A DNA stretch of 64,000 nucleotides from Adiantum capillus-veneris (GCA_014529385.2 CM043959.1:89445529-89509528); one strand, 5' to 3'; numbered from the stretch's first letter, positions 1 to 11,199 are shown. Notes: generated by a model not told the origin, from the letters alone. Translations and numbers: made by a program.

Positions 1-949
1 TTGCCTGAAGCAGCAAAATTCATCAAACAACAGAAAGAGGCTGAAGCCGATATCAAAGCAATTGATTTGGCGGTTGTTAGAGATGATGAAGTGCCTGTAA
101 TCCAAGTGTAATCCAGGTGGACTACAAGTTCAGGAAACAATGTGAGCCGCTATCTGGTGTTATACTGGATGGAGAGGCAGGTGTGAATATCTTGGGGGCA
201 CATCTTCAGCAAAGGCTGGGTATCACAGATTTGAAACCAACACCCTTTAAGGTTCGAGTGGCCGATCATAGAGTTGTTGAGGCAACTGGTATAATCGAGA
301 ATATGCAGATTAGGGCGGGTAAAGAAAAATTCAAAACCAGCTTCTAATACTGGATGTTCAAGGAGCATATGGTATGCTGTTGGGACGCCCATGGCTGCGG
401 ACGGCGCAGGCTGTTCATGATTATGACAATCAGATCCTAACAATACAGGGAACCAATAGGAGAATCCACGTCCAAACAAATAACACCAGAAGCTGGAAGA
501 AGGCACTTCGACCAAAAGAGCTTTGCCAGAAGTATGGGATTCAGAAGATTGAAAGGATACTGGCAGCAATGAACATTTTTCCATTGGCTGAAATAGACTT
601 AAATGCAGTATTATTCAACAAGGATCAAGCTGAAAAACAAAGGAAGCAGTTTCCAGTTCAGCTCACTGAACTGAATCCTGAAGAAAGATCAGTTCAATTG
701 ACTAGACGGCCAGAGAAACCAGCTGACTTCAAAGAAGAATGCTCAGATTTTAGTACACCAGCACACATTGAAGAGGTGCACTCTGTAGAAGTTATTGGAG
801 TTCAGAATGAGAATCCAGAACTAGCAGGTCCGTCTTGGGATTATACTGAGGAGTCAACCAAAAGGAAGGGAGGTGGGCCAAATTGGTTGCTTCCAGATGA
901 TCAAGAAATTGAAGAATGGAATCTGGGTTTAAAGACAGTCCTAGATTGA
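1..949 (+). pseudogene. Element A protease and protease-RT spacer, broken
   Basis: The frame entering at base 1 stops at 110-112. A retropepsin-like domain follows from 117: the ILDGEAGVNI motif carries the catalytic Asp, and LLGRPWLRTA marks the end of the fold. A frameshift near 345 separates the two halves. The frame 374-949 then runs through a charged spacer, rich in Glu and Lys, that normally links protease and RT. The protein would process the Gag-Pol polyprotein. The Gly-Glu-Ala after the Asp departs from the usual DSG/DGG, so activity is doubtful even without the frameshift. Confidence 0.7.
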
Positions 950-1019
950 TCAAAGTGAATAAGCATCTAAACCCAGAAATGAAAGAAAAGGCCCGAATTA
1001 TGTTCCACAAATACAAAGA

Positions 1020-2362
1020 CGTGCTCGCATGGGAACATACTGATTTAAAAGGTGTAGATTAAGAGGTTTGCCAACACAGAATACCTCTGAAGCCAGATGC
1101 CAGATCAGTACGTTTGCAAAGGTACAAAATGAATCCAAACTATGCTAAGGTCAAAGAGAAACTTGACAACCTTCTAAAGGTTGGATTCATCATAGAAGTT
1201 GTCAGCAGTGATGGGCTATTCCCTATTGTGGTAGTACCAAAGAAGAATGGAAAACTCTGAGTCTATGTGAATTATCGAAAGTCGAATGCTTAAACCATCA
1301 AAGATCCTTTCCCATTACCTTTTACTGATATGCTTCTTAATGAGATTGCAAGCCATGATATGTATAGTTTTATGGATGGCTGTAGTGGTTATAATCAGTT
1401 AAAGGTTACTCTGAAGATCGAAGAAAAACCACTTTTATTACTGAATGGGACGCATTCATGTATTTAGTCATGCCATTTGGTCTCTGCAATGCTCCAACAA
1501 CATTCCAACGTTGCATGATGGAGATAATCAGTGAATTCTTGCACAGATTTCTAGCTATATTCATGAATGAATTCACTGTATTCTCGACCAAGGAGGAGCA
1601 TTTACTGTTTCTGGAAATGGTTTTCCAGCGATGTAAGGAGAAGAGGATCTGTTTGAATCCATTCCAGTCTGTTTTCCTGGTCTGGAAGAAACAATTACTG
1701 GGGCATATAGTGTCCAAGAATGGCATAGAGATGGCCGATGATAAAATCCAGTGTGTCCAGCAGACCAAGGCACCCCGCACGGCATCTGAATTAAGTTCAA
1801 TCTTGGGATATATAAATTTTTATAGAAGATTTGTTCACATGTTTGCTTCCAAGGCATTACCTTTATATGAGCTTACCAAGAAAACCAATAAGTTCATCTG
1901 GACTTCTGAATGTGAGGAAAGCTTTCAATGTCTTAAAAATGATATTATCAGTAAGCCAATACTCCGACAACCGGACAAGGATGTTATATTCCATGTGCAT
2001 GTCGATGCTTCGGGACTGGCAATGGGGGCAATACTGGCTCAACCAGATGGGAGGACTGATTATCCAATGTATTTTGCCAGTCGAAGATTCGGTTAAGCTG
2101 AACAAGGATATACTACCACGGAGAGAGAAGCCTTAGGAATGGTTTTCAGTGCCACCAAGTTTCGGCATTACTTACTGGGCAAATTATTTCATTTCTATGT
2201 GGATCATCAGGCATTATTATTTTTTATTAACAAAGTTATTATCCAAGGAAGATTGATCAGATGGATGATGTTCCTGATGGAGTTTGAATTCCGTATATTT
2301 CACAAGCCCGGTAAATCTCATTGTGGTGCTGATTTTCTTTCCCGAAGTACAGACGAAAACTA
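1020..2362 (+). pseudogene. Element A reverse transcriptase and RNase H, inactive
   Basis: RT blocks are readable from about 1080 (VPKKNGK block near 1240, FMDGCSGYNQ near 1375, VMPFGLCNAP at 1467). The catalytic box that should read YxDD is FMNEF near 1560, so both Asp residues are lost. Stops at 1060, 1258 and 1291 and frameshifts near 1440 and 2095 break the frame. The RNase H domain follows (HVDASGLAMGAIL near 2000, FYVDHQALLFF near 2200, CGADFLSRS at 2330). The frame ends exactly where the inverted segment starts. Such a gene would copy element RNA into DNA in virus-like particles; this copy cannot. Confidence 0.8.
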
Positions 2363-2435
2363 AGTCTCCCTTCTAGAACTCCCTAACCTTGATTCTTCTA
2401 TCATGCCAGTGCTCTCTGCGTTGCTGAACAATCTC

Positions 2436-3510
2436 CTATTCCAGCATGGCTCTTTGTCGTAACTCATCCAACTGCACTAATTCTTCTAGTCTATGTTTAA
2501 GATTATGATTAAAATCTAATCCATATTCCACCGCCATTCTGAGACTAAGAATCACAAATTCAATAGACACTACAGCTTCAGTACCATACACCATTCTGAA
2601 AGGTGTCATTCCAATGGTGACTTTATAAGTTGTTCTGTAGGCCCATAGAGCAATCTGGAGCTTGAGATCCCACTGGTGTGGCTCCTTCCGAACAATCTTG
2701 GTGAGAATATTCTTGATGGTTTTGTTACTGCTCTCTACTTGACCATTGCACCTGGGATAATACGGAGTTGATTTTTTGTGCTTAACTGAGAGTATCTCCA
2801 TTAGAATTTCCATGGTATCATTAATATAAATGTGTCTCTTGATCAAACACAATCTCAATGGGACATCAATAACATCAGATAATGTTTTCAAATAGGAAAA
2901 CAACAGTGGACTTCGCAGTATTATCTGGAAGAGCCTTTGCCTCCACCCATTTAGTGACATAACAGGTAGCCATCCAGATATATATCGGTTCTTCCTTGGA
3001 GTGACCTTCTTGAATGGTCCCATGAAGTCCAGACCCCATTTCATGAATACTCCCAGTGGTTGAACTGGAGTAAGTGAAGTCATAGCAGCTGTTGTTGGTC
3101 TGCCCATCCTCTAGCATATATCACAAGTTTTGAGAAAACTTCGAACATCCGCTATCAGAGTTTGCCCCCATAATCCAACTTGCAAAATCTTCTTATAAGT
3201 GATATCAGTGGAGAAGTGTCCTCTAGAATCCCCATCGTGTGCTTCAGAGATGACTTGCATCCTTCCTTACATTGGCACACACCTTCGAAGAACACCATCT
3301 ACACCCAATCTATAGAGTAATCCTCCTATTATGGTGAACTTCAGACTCTTAATAATCAAAGCTTTCTTCTGAATCTGAGTCCAATTTTCTGGAAATCTTT
3401 CTCTTGAAAGGAATTGATATACATCATACCATTCCGGATCTGTATTTTCCTCAACAGTTACCTGGAATAGCTCTGCATCTACTGGCTCATCCCTCAAGGA
3501 TGCATCAATC
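2436..3510 (-). pseudogene. Element A integrase core, lying in inverted orientation
   Basis: On the minus strand two frames (3497-3267 and 3107-2436) carry the RNase H-integrase linker and the integrase core (MKWGLDFMGP with the first catalytic Asp; CNGQVESSNKT with the catalytic Glu; WAYRTTYKVTIGMTPF). The stretch 2435-2363 continues on the minus strand as the start of the integrase C-terminal part (KGDLVFV). RT lies upstream and the integrase tail downstream on the plus strand, so about 1.15 kb has been turned round inside the element. Frameshifts near 3260 and stops near 2433 also break it. Confidence 0.8.
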
Positions 3511-3514
3511 CAAA

Positions 3515-3874
3515 CTGGGCCCTAAGAAACCAAATTTAGAGATAGCTTGGGCTGGTCCATATGAAATCGATTAGGTATTTTCCAATGGCATAGTGAGGTT
3601 GAAAAACTTATCTGAATTACTGCTGCCAAGTGTTTATAATGGGGCCAAGATCAAGTTATATTATTCTAATGAAAAAGAGACCTTCAAAGGAGATGATACT
3701 GGTATTCTGAGTATTGATGACCAGGTACTTTCAGACCCAGCCATTCTAAATCTCTTCCATGTCAAACCAGTACCAAAACCAGTGACGGTGCCAGTAAAGT
3801 CTCAGAGTGAAAAACCATTGCCAGTGACAGAGGCAGTAGAGTTTCAGAGTCAGTACCAGTTCCTATGGAGATAA
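3515..3874 (+). pseudogene. Element A integrase C-terminal tail
   Basis: Plus-strand reading from 3515 gives LGPKKPNLEIAWAGPYEID, a stop at 3571, then NGIVRLKNLSE. This is the conserved GPY/F-type end of gypsy integrase that should follow the KGDLVFV motif now found at 2361 on the other strand. A proline- and valine-rich extension runs to 3874. No chromodomain is visible, as expected for the Tat/Athila side of the family. Confidence 0.65.
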
Positions 3875-4271
3875 GGGCCAATGGGAATGAATGTGATAAT
3901 CATTAAAGGGATTATGGAACAAATTGGCCAATGCATTTGTGCCATGTTGCCAACGGTGCACAAAACTCTAGGAACCGTAAGTAGTGGAGCTTTTATGGCG
4001 CGTACGCGTATAACAGTAAGGCGTGTGGACATTCTTCCTCACAAGTCTCTTGCGCGACGACTACCTGTTGTTACACACTCGCCATCGCCAAGCTCTGAAG
4101 ACTCTTCACTACAACCGAAAACCTCCTCGTCAGAAGACTCTATTGGTTCCTATTTGTCCCTACCTGACACATTGCGGCTTTGAATATACAAGTAAGTCTT
4201 CTTCCTCTACAGATTTGCAGTCCTCGCAGTGTATGGGTAGAAAGAAAGTGTCGAAGAAGATGTAGGATACA
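3875..4271 (+). other. Element A spacer between integrase and extra ORF
   Basis: There is no convincing coding frame, repeat or regulatory site here; short frames overlap in several phases. It may hold the degraded start of the extra ORF or a splice region. Confidence 0.4.
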
Positions 4272-7200
4272 ATGGCTAAAAACGCAGCAGTCACCACTTC
4301 TCTTCAAGTCTCCCTACCACTTATCCCACATAGCAAGATACACAAATATGTCTTTACTCAGCAGGCAGAATCATTGTTGCGGTTATGGGATTTGCATGTG
4401 GTCGTACGGGCTACAAGGTTGGATTTTGACATAGCCATTATCAAACAGGTTCTTGATTCTTTTAATGCTGAGGAAGACAATGTCATTGTTAATGGAGTAA
4501 AAATAACGACACCTGAAGACATTGCCTACGCTTTCAAAATGCCCAACGAGAAAAAGCCAACCACAGCATCTGCAAAGCAAACAAGTCTGGCTCTGTAGGA
4601 GGATGACGCAACCAAAAAGAAAAGGAAGGTTTGTGCACAAGGGGTTCCAGTAGCAGGACCGGATGTCCCCTCAACCTACAGATTTGTTGCTGAGGTTGTC
4701 AGCTTGAAGAACAAGCCCACATATGTGTCAGAGAAGGTGTTTGCCATGCTGCTCGCAAAAAGCTTGAATGCTAACGCTAAAATCAATTTGTGTCAAATCT
4801 TGTCTCACAATATTTTACACCATACTACCAAGCTGAAATCTCAGGGTGTATTCAAAGTTTGGTATGTCAAGCAATTTCTGTACTTGGCTACTGCTCCAAA
4901 AGCCTCTTTCCAGGTAAAGATAACTTGGAGTCCAAAGCCCATTCCAGTCACTAACAATGTAGAGCTATCTTCAGATGAAGAGGCTCCAGGCAATCAATTG
5001 GCCACAACAGGACAGAAGCGGAAGGCTGCACAGGTGGAGGCCAGTGGTTCAAAGAAACAAAGGATTATGTTGACAAAGAGTATTGCTTTACTGAAGCAAC
5101 TGGAGAGTCAGGTCCAGCCCCTGCCCACTAAAAAATCCTCAACAGGCGTTTGCAGACTTCAGCAATGCCCAAAGAGTAGACTCCAACAGAAATCAGCACT
5201 GGAAAAGGAAAGCAAGAAATGACAAGCACTGAACAGTTGGCTGTTAATATTGATAAAGGAAAGGACCTAGCACCTGCCAACCCGGCCACCAAAATTCTTT
5301 TCAGCGAAATGGCTTTATCCATAGCCAAGAAGGATCGATTGCAGCAATTACAGCATAACCCTCTAAAGGCCGATTGATTCTTCAAAAACCAGATTTGGCA
5401 GCATTGCCATACATAGCTCCCGTCATAGTTTATGAGCCAATTCAATCTGACTCAGCTACAGTAGTTGATGGCTGCTCAGCACTCATCTAAGCATCATGTA
5501 ACACCATTGTCAATTCCTTAGGACACATGATGGATGCGTCAGCTTCCAATGAAGAAGTGGCTAAGCTGAAAGAAGAACTGGGAAGCAGCCAGCAGGAGGA
5601 TGTGGCCGCACAATCTCTCGAGCATGGTACTGCTGAAAATTAGTCAACAAGAACAATTAAGGAGCTGCAAACAAAGCCGTTGAAGCTAGAAACAGAAAAT
5701 CAACAATTAAATGAAGACAAGGCAACACCTTTGCGAGATGCGGACAGATTTCAGACTCTACTATGAGTGAAGCGTGACGACTTCAAGGAACTTCTGACAA
5801 CCCACACTGCATTAAAGGCTTCCCTTACAGAAAGATATATCTATAATAACCTTGATGATATCTTGAATCCACAAGGCAATGTCACTCTGCATATGGACAA
5901 TTTCAAGGCACTCATGGAGACTATGCAGTGTGACCTGCAAGAAAAGATCTCTGAATACAACACAGCCTTAGTAAATCAGGCCATCATGGATTATATCAGT
6001 AAGCAAAATGATACTGACAAGGAGTCTGAGCGGGAAGAAGAGCAGGATGAGGAAGGGGAGAACAAGCAATGTACAAAACTAATAATGATGATTTTCCTCC
6101 TTCCCACCCTTGGGCTCTAGAGCTGGGGGATGAGCTGCCACAGGGGGCAGTGAACCAAACAAAGACCAGCCAAACCAACAGTCGGATGATCAGCAAAGCA
6201 AGGCAGTGGCCAGCACAATAAGGGCAACACTGGAGATCCTCCACTACATCAGTCATGGCACATTCCAGACAGCAAAGGAAAAGCCAAAGCTGTGACTGCA
6301 TTCTTTAAGGCTGATGAGAAACACTCCTTACAACTCATCACACTGAACAAGAGATTAAGACATCAGCAAGCTCCTATTACTAGAAAGTATTTGGAGGATG
6401 ACACTCTTATCTCTGATTTTGAACGCTTCCAAAGGCTGTATGTAGGAGCCAGAGAAATGATTCAGCACTGGAAGTCCGTTGCTTTTCATGATCAAGAGCT
6501 GTGTCGATTACCTTTGCATCCCAGCAGTATCCAGCTATTGGAAAGGGTACCTGAGTGGACACTGACTTCTAATGATATGACAGTCAATCCACATTGGCAA
6601 AGACAATCCACTGCAGATCATCGCTCTATAGCTCTTGAACTGGATCTACTGCTAGGAAACAAACCTACATACAAGTGTATGAAGGAGATCAGGACTCAAC
6701 TGAAAGAAGTCTTGCTTCATATGAAAATTGCCAAAGGAGTTTTGGATGAGAGGGTGCAAGCCATCATTGAAGATCAGTCTTCCAACAGTAAAGGATCCCG
6801 AACCCAAATGACAGTAGAAGAACAGGCAACTGCTCTCCAAAAACTCTTTCAGCTGGTTTGAATTACTAGGAAGATGATGCAGCAGGAGAACCAAGCTGTT
6901 CTCAATTTTCTGGAGTTCGTGCCTGATTCTCCAGTACTCCTGTATGCATTACTTGCCAAAGAGACTGAACTGCCTAGATTTTTCCCAGCCTTGTATCCTC
7001 ATCATCCAGAACCAATGGATCGGCTCACTTACTTCAGCATCACTAATGAACTCCAAGACTTGTATGAGCGAGCCACTATGGAATGGAAAGCCTGGCAATC
7101 ACTAGTCAATGACGCCCTCAAAATGGATACTGTCATGGATCTGCAGGGAGAAATGCAAAAGGTCAAACTCTGTATGGGACAATGGAAGATCCAGCTCCGT

Positions 7201-7629
7201 GGATTAACAAAGATCACAAATCAGTTACTTCAACTAACTGTGGAGTCTTCCAAGATTCCTGAAAAGGATATCACTGCCAAACCAGGACTGGGACCACAAT
7301 ACAAAGAAATGGCTGAGATTCTCTTTGAAGCTAGAATTAAGACGAATCAGCCTCTCCCGCAGGGATGGATCCACACAACCTCGCATTGTCATAAATTGGC
7401 TAGAACCCGTCTGACAAAGGGCAAACGCAGTCTATATGATCCTGACACCAAAACTTACAACGCACTCACGTCTTATGAATTTGAGATGTCCACTGAAAGG
7501 CGGGATCAGCTTGAGCAGGAGGCCACTTATAAACTTATCCAGAAGGACAATGCTTGCACTGAGACTTCTGAGGCACCAACGAAGAAGAAAGGCAAGAGAA
7601 AGCGGGTTCAGTGGAAGGATATTAGGTAG
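4272..7629 (+). pseudogene. Element A additional ORF of about 1,100 codons, unknown function
   Basis: A Met at 4272 opens a frame to 5222 with one TAG at 4596. After frameshifts near 5210 and 5390, a frame from about 5590 runs to 7629 with only a few stops (5641, 5764, 6118, 6151, 6184, 6859). Visible features are a weak resemblance to the N-terminal domain of plant Athila/transposase_32-like proteins (VKITTPEDIAYAFKMP near residue 75), a basic stretch near 4610 and 5020, a Glu-rich coiled-coil-like middle (5540-6060) and a Lys/Arg-rich C-terminus (KKKGKRKRVQW). No signal peptide or membrane segment stands out, which argues against an envelope-like protein. It lies in sense between integrase and the 3' LTR, where Tat/Athila elements often carry an extra ORF. 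Confidence 0.6.
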
Positions 7630-7884
7630 TTCCATCTCAAAATCACGGTGGATTTTTCCAACCATCCAATAGGCACGGGAATCTCCTTGGCTGGACACCC
7701 TTGGAATTACAACTATATGGGTGTCAAGCACTCAACAAGCATGAAGTATGGTATAAAGCTAGTGATACCAAAAGAGTACTATCATGAGGAACATCGGCCA
7801 ACTCAGAAAACCAGAGGGGTTTAGAGTTCAAGGTTTCGGTGGAATTTTTCCAGTCATAGGAAATTTTGGATTATACCAAAATTC
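7630..7884 (+). other. Element A 3' untranslated region
   Basis: This 255-bp stretch lies between the extra ORF and the polypurine tract. I see no motif or repeat in it. Confidence 0.5.
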
Positions 7885-7901
7885 AAGAAAGGAGGGAAGG
7901 A
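7885..7901 (+). promoter_or_regulatory. Polypurine tract of element A
   Basis: A 17-base purine-only run sits directly before the TG that opens the LTR at 7902. It is the expected plus-strand priming site. Confidence 0.75.
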
Positions 7902-8356
7902 TGTAGAAGGCGAAGACAGTCCCAGCAGGCGGGAACTGTCCCTTAGAAGGCCGACCAATGGGAAGCGGGAACAGCTACACTAACAGTAATTACCACAATT
8001 ACTGTACGCAGCTACTATAGTAACTCTTGAGAGCTATAAATAGGATCCGCTACACTGTAACCGGGCTTCTTGGCTTTTTGGCTTTTGGCGTTCTAAACAC
8101 TTTTGGTTTACGAGCTCTTAGCTTCTAGATTCACTCATGTAATCATTTACTCCTCTAATCAATCCTTAGACTTCATATGAGCTTAAGCCTGTTGTATATT
8201 GTATTGATTATCAATTTATCCTTGAGCTATTGATCTGAATCTACAAATACCATAGTTCAGTTCTCTATTTCAGTCCAGTACTCTCACTAACTGAACTGCC
8301 GAGATAATCAGTAGCTCTGAACTCTAACACTGGAATAGTTGTCTGAAGAGACCAGC
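7902..8356 (+). repeat. 3' LTR of element A
   Basis: The LTR starts TGTAGAAGGC directly behind the polypurine tract. It carries a TATA box at 8035 and a pyrimidine-rich transcript start region. The partner LTR is outside the window. Its right border is inferred: from about 8357 to 8505 the sequence matches the LTR tail of element B at 26978-27125, so A probably inserted into B's LTR. Confidence 0.6.
8035..8042 (+). promoter_or_regulatory. TATA box in element A LTR
   Basis: TATAAATA lies 134 bp into the LTR and is a fitting core promoter for element transcription. Confidence 0.55.
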
Positions 8357-8505
8357 TCCAATTCCATCCACTCTCGTTTTTTTCATTGCACGTTCCCTCT
8401 CTAAGTAAGGAAGGCTCTCCCTTCCTTTAAGTAAAAGGAACCTTGAGCACCCACTGATCACTCATCCTGAGCTTACACCATCATTCACTTCCACAGCACA
8501 TTACA
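8357..8505 (+). repeat. Tail (U5) of element B 5' LTR
   Basis: The end CACATTACA directly precedes a primer-binding site. The sequence matches 26978-27125 closely, including a shared stretch around AAGTAAGGAAGGCTCTCCCT and the final GAGCTTACA..CATTCACTTCC block. Confidence 0.7.
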
Positions 8506-8506
8506 T

Positions 8507-8518
8507 TGGTATCAGAGC
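8507..8518 (+). other. Primer-binding site, initiator tRNA-Met type (element B)
   Basis: TGGTATCAGAGC lies one base after the LTR end. This is the standard plant LTR-element sequence complementary to the 3' end of tRNA-iMet. Confidence 0.8.
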
Positions 8519-8619
8519 TCTTTGGCAGTGTTCGGTATCATCACTCAAGGAAAGAATAACAAAGAACCACAGGATTTTTTTTTGCTTCTTGTGATTGCAC
8601 GTAACCAACGTAACCGCGA

Positions 8620-8849
8620 CACGTTTCAAGGCCGAAACGTTTCACCTTGAAACGCGGCGTTTCACCACGAAACGTTTCAGTCCAAAATGAGAGCATAGTG
8701 AAACGTGACACCGAAACGTGCGTTTAGCGACTTTGAAACTAAAACTATGGTAACTTGTTGTTAGTGAAACGGTTTGTGTTTCACTTGATGAGCGAAACGT
8801 TTCAAGGCCCGAAACGTTTCACCTGTCTTGACCTGTCGAAACGCGTTTC
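8620..8849 (+). repeat. Cluster of AAACG/CGTTT palindromes in the element B leader
   Basis: Four perfect 10-bp palindromes GAAACGTTTC occur at 8634, 8669, 8794 and 8811. A perfect 12-bp form GAAACGCGTTTC is at 8838 and an interrupted form (GAAACG..CGTTTC) at 8649-8663. Additional half-sites (GAAACG or CGTTTC) lie between. The cluster sits between the PBS and gag, where packaging or dimerisation signals are expected. Confidence 0.75.
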
Positions 8850-9166
8850 ATGGTGACGTTGCACGTAACCCAAGACCACTTGGGCGTGTCGATCCCTACT
8901 CTGTGTTTTTGAAGAGTGGCAAGTAACCCAGCCTCCCCTCATTCCTCTTTTCCACTCATTGAGAGCGAACCTTGCAATTAGCGGCAAGACAATCGACGTG
9001 AGGTGGGAAAAAGCAACCTTGGTGTGAGCGCAATGCCGCCAAGGGGTGCACCCGCAGAAAGTAGTTGAGCTTGGGTAAGAGAAAAGCCTTCTTAAACGCA
9101 GATTGCAAGCCCAAAACCCAAGTACCCAAAAACCTCAAGAACCCCAAGTACCCAAGAACTCAGTGC

Positions 9167-10640
9167 TTGGTCATCACTCGAAGCAGAATGGATACTTTAC
9201 GTGAAGGTGATGAAAGTGGAGTTGGAGGAAACGAAGTTTCTACACCACAAGGATTGTTCCCTGATCCTCCCCCATCCCCATCTACGCCACGGATTGTACC
9301 AAGCCCTATGGAGACTTTGGTCAAGTCGACGATAGAGATGATGCTACAACAAGAGGCTCAACGTGCCACCATGGATAGAGATCGTGAAGAAAGAAGCTAA
9401 ATGGAGCTTGAGCGTGACTCGTAAGCAAGCACGCGAAGCTCAACGCATAGCGACTGAAGAAAGAAGGGCAGCTATGGCATAGTTACCCAGGACGCGAAAT
9501 CAAAACGGGAAATGGCAACATGCATAAAATGCCATTCCTTGTTTCGGATACTCACGTTTGAAACACGGAACAAGGATACAGAACGGGAAATTGGGATGGG
9601 AACGGGAAACGAGGACCTGAAAATGGCCATTCCATGTAACTATGAGCTATGGAGCTCGAGCGTGAGCAAGCACGCAAGGCTCAATGCTTAGCGGCCGAAG
9701 AAAAGCGAGCGGCTATGGAGTTAGAGCAAGAGGCGCAAGGGATCAACGCATGCAAGAGTTGGTCCTACGGATACTCTCCACGAAGAGCGAGCCACTCAAG
9801 GAGGCCGGTAAGTCATCACGTAGCACAGGTAGAGGCGACGACTCCAACAATCCAATCACTGAGAAGTTAATGTTTAGTAAGTATGATGGTAAGATGGATG
9901 CTTCTGTGATTCATTCTTGGTTGCATCAATTTAATGCTTGCTTTGCGACTAGCAAGAAAACAAGCACCAGTAAAGTTTTAACTGTTGCCATATATCTAGC
10001 AAGTGATTCCATTAATTGGTATCAAGCTTGGCAGGAGTCACAATTGGCTGAGCATCTTGAGCATGCCAACGAAGGCGTACCCCTCTCTCAATTGGGGTGG
10101 CTTTCAAGACAAGCTCAAGGCTCGTTTCATGCCACCGCAGTACCTAGATCGGTTAAAAGAAGATTGGCATGGTCTGAAGCAAAATGGCACTCCCGTAATG
10201 TCTTTTTCTAACTATATTTTGCATACTGGCGTCTAATTGCACAAATCGGATGCTTAACGAAAGGAGGCTTTTCTTTTTAGGTTAGACGAGTACATCAAGT
10301 TTGATGTACAAGTCTTCAACCCTACGGACTACAATGACGCCATTAGAATCGCTCTAGCGCAAGAAATGAAGCACAACAAAGGTAAGCCGAAGGAGAACAA
10401 GTCAAGTACCCCTCAAGACCAACCGATTGGTAAGACCAATGGCAATAACAATGGTAAGCATAACGGAAAATGCTAAAACTCAGGACATCGCTAAGTTGAC
10501 GTCTGATGAAAAATTTGCTCAAGGAATCTTAGAAGGTAGGTTAAGTTTTAACTCTTGAAGAACGAGACGAATATGCAAGAGACTGAAGATGTTTTGGATG
10601 TCACACTAAAGGTCACCTTAAACGAGTTTGTCATAAGAAA
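9167..10640 (+). pseudogene. Element B gag (capsid and zinc knuckle), broken
   Basis: The likely original start is the TTG at 9167: it reads LVITRSR, matching MVKTRSG of the related gag at 27406, so ATG has become TTG. The N-terminus is Pro-rich, followed by a charged Glu/Arg coiled-coil segment split by the MITE at 9478. The capsid core follows from 9860 (IHSWLHQFNACF, ASDSINWYQAW). A CCHC knuckle (CFGCHTKGHLKRVC) lies at 10590-10631. Stops at 9397 and 10474 and several frameshifts make it non-functional. Gag would form the virus-like particle. Confidence 0.7.
9478..9644. mobile_element. 167-bp hAT-type MITE inside element B gag
   Basis: The ends are perfect 9-bp inverted repeats, CATAGTTAC at 9478-9486 and GTAACTATG at 9636-9644. 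An identical 8-bp duplication AGCTATGG flanks both sides (9470-9477 and 9645-9652). Eight-bp target duplications with short CA-starting inverted repeats are typical of hAT transposons. The interior is non-coding and repeats AACGGGAAA several times. Removing the insert and one duplication restores the Glu/Arg-rich gag reading, which confirms the borders. Confidence 0.85.
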
Positions 10641-10699
10641 GCACCTAAAGAACCCACAAAATCCACATCAACTATTAATGCACTCAGTGAGAACACTAA

Positions 10700-11084
10700 T
10701 GTGTCCCAAGTTTCTCATGATCATGTAGATCAGTCTCTCATGTAGTGTTATGGTCATGTGACTAGTCAACGCGTTGTGATCTTGTTTGATTGGGGTAGTA
10801 TACATGATGTGATTAGTGACTCTCTCATGAAGAGCGCACGTTTCGAAGCTCTTCCAATAGATCCCATTGTGATCTTTGATTTTGCTCCTGGCATGCACTC
10901 TTCTTTCACGCATGAATGTCCTGATGTGATAGTGTTAGTTCAAAATGTAGGTTTTCGTCGTAAGTTTATCGTTTCTCCTCTCAAAGGATGTGATTTGAGT
11001 TTTGGCATCAAGTGGTTTAAAGGTTGTACTCATTGGAAAGAAAATACTCTGTCTCTCTCACAATTAAAGGAGCACCTCCCATGA
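10700..11084 (+). pseudogene. Element B aspartic protease
   Basis: ILFDWGSIHDVIS near 10780 is the retropepsin active-site block (usually LFDSGSTHSFIS); the Asp is kept but Ser is Trp. A later hydrophobic stretch (RRKFIVSPLKGCDLSFGIKW) fits the C-terminal half. The frame 10758-11084 ends before any RT motif. Confidence 0.6.
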
Positions 11085-11199
11085 TTTTTTGCTGTGACAA
11101 GAACATTCCGTCTTTGCAGTCTAGAAAAGAATGAATCATTGCATGAAAAGGAATCTCTCTCAGTAATTCATTCTCCTAAGCACGACGCACATTTTTTGC
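11085..11199 (+). other. Junction where element B reverse transcriptase is missing
   Basis: Protease ends and RNase H begins within about 115 bp, so the RT domain (normally about 0.7 kb) has been deleted. No RT motif is seen on either strand. Confidence 0.5.

Larger units (their letters stand above)
1..8356 (+). mobile_element. Element A: Tat/Athila-like Ty3/gypsy retrotransposon, 5' end outside window
   Basis: The order protease, reverse transcriptase, RNase H, integrase, long extra ORF, polypurine tract and LTR is that of a plant non-chromodomain gypsy element of the Tat/Athila type. The protease motif (DGEAGVNI, close to the family's DGGSGVNI) and the extra ORF behind integrase support this lineage. 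All genes are broken by stops or frameshifts, and the integrase core is inverted. The 3' LTR seems to have landed inside the 5' LTR of element B, because B-type LTR sequence resumes near 8357. The exact right end is uncertain by about 30 bp. Confidence 0.75.

Noticed and set aside
4272-7629. Envelope-like protein behind integrase
   Set aside because: No signal peptide, furin-type site or membrane helix can be seen; it is listed only as an extra ORF.
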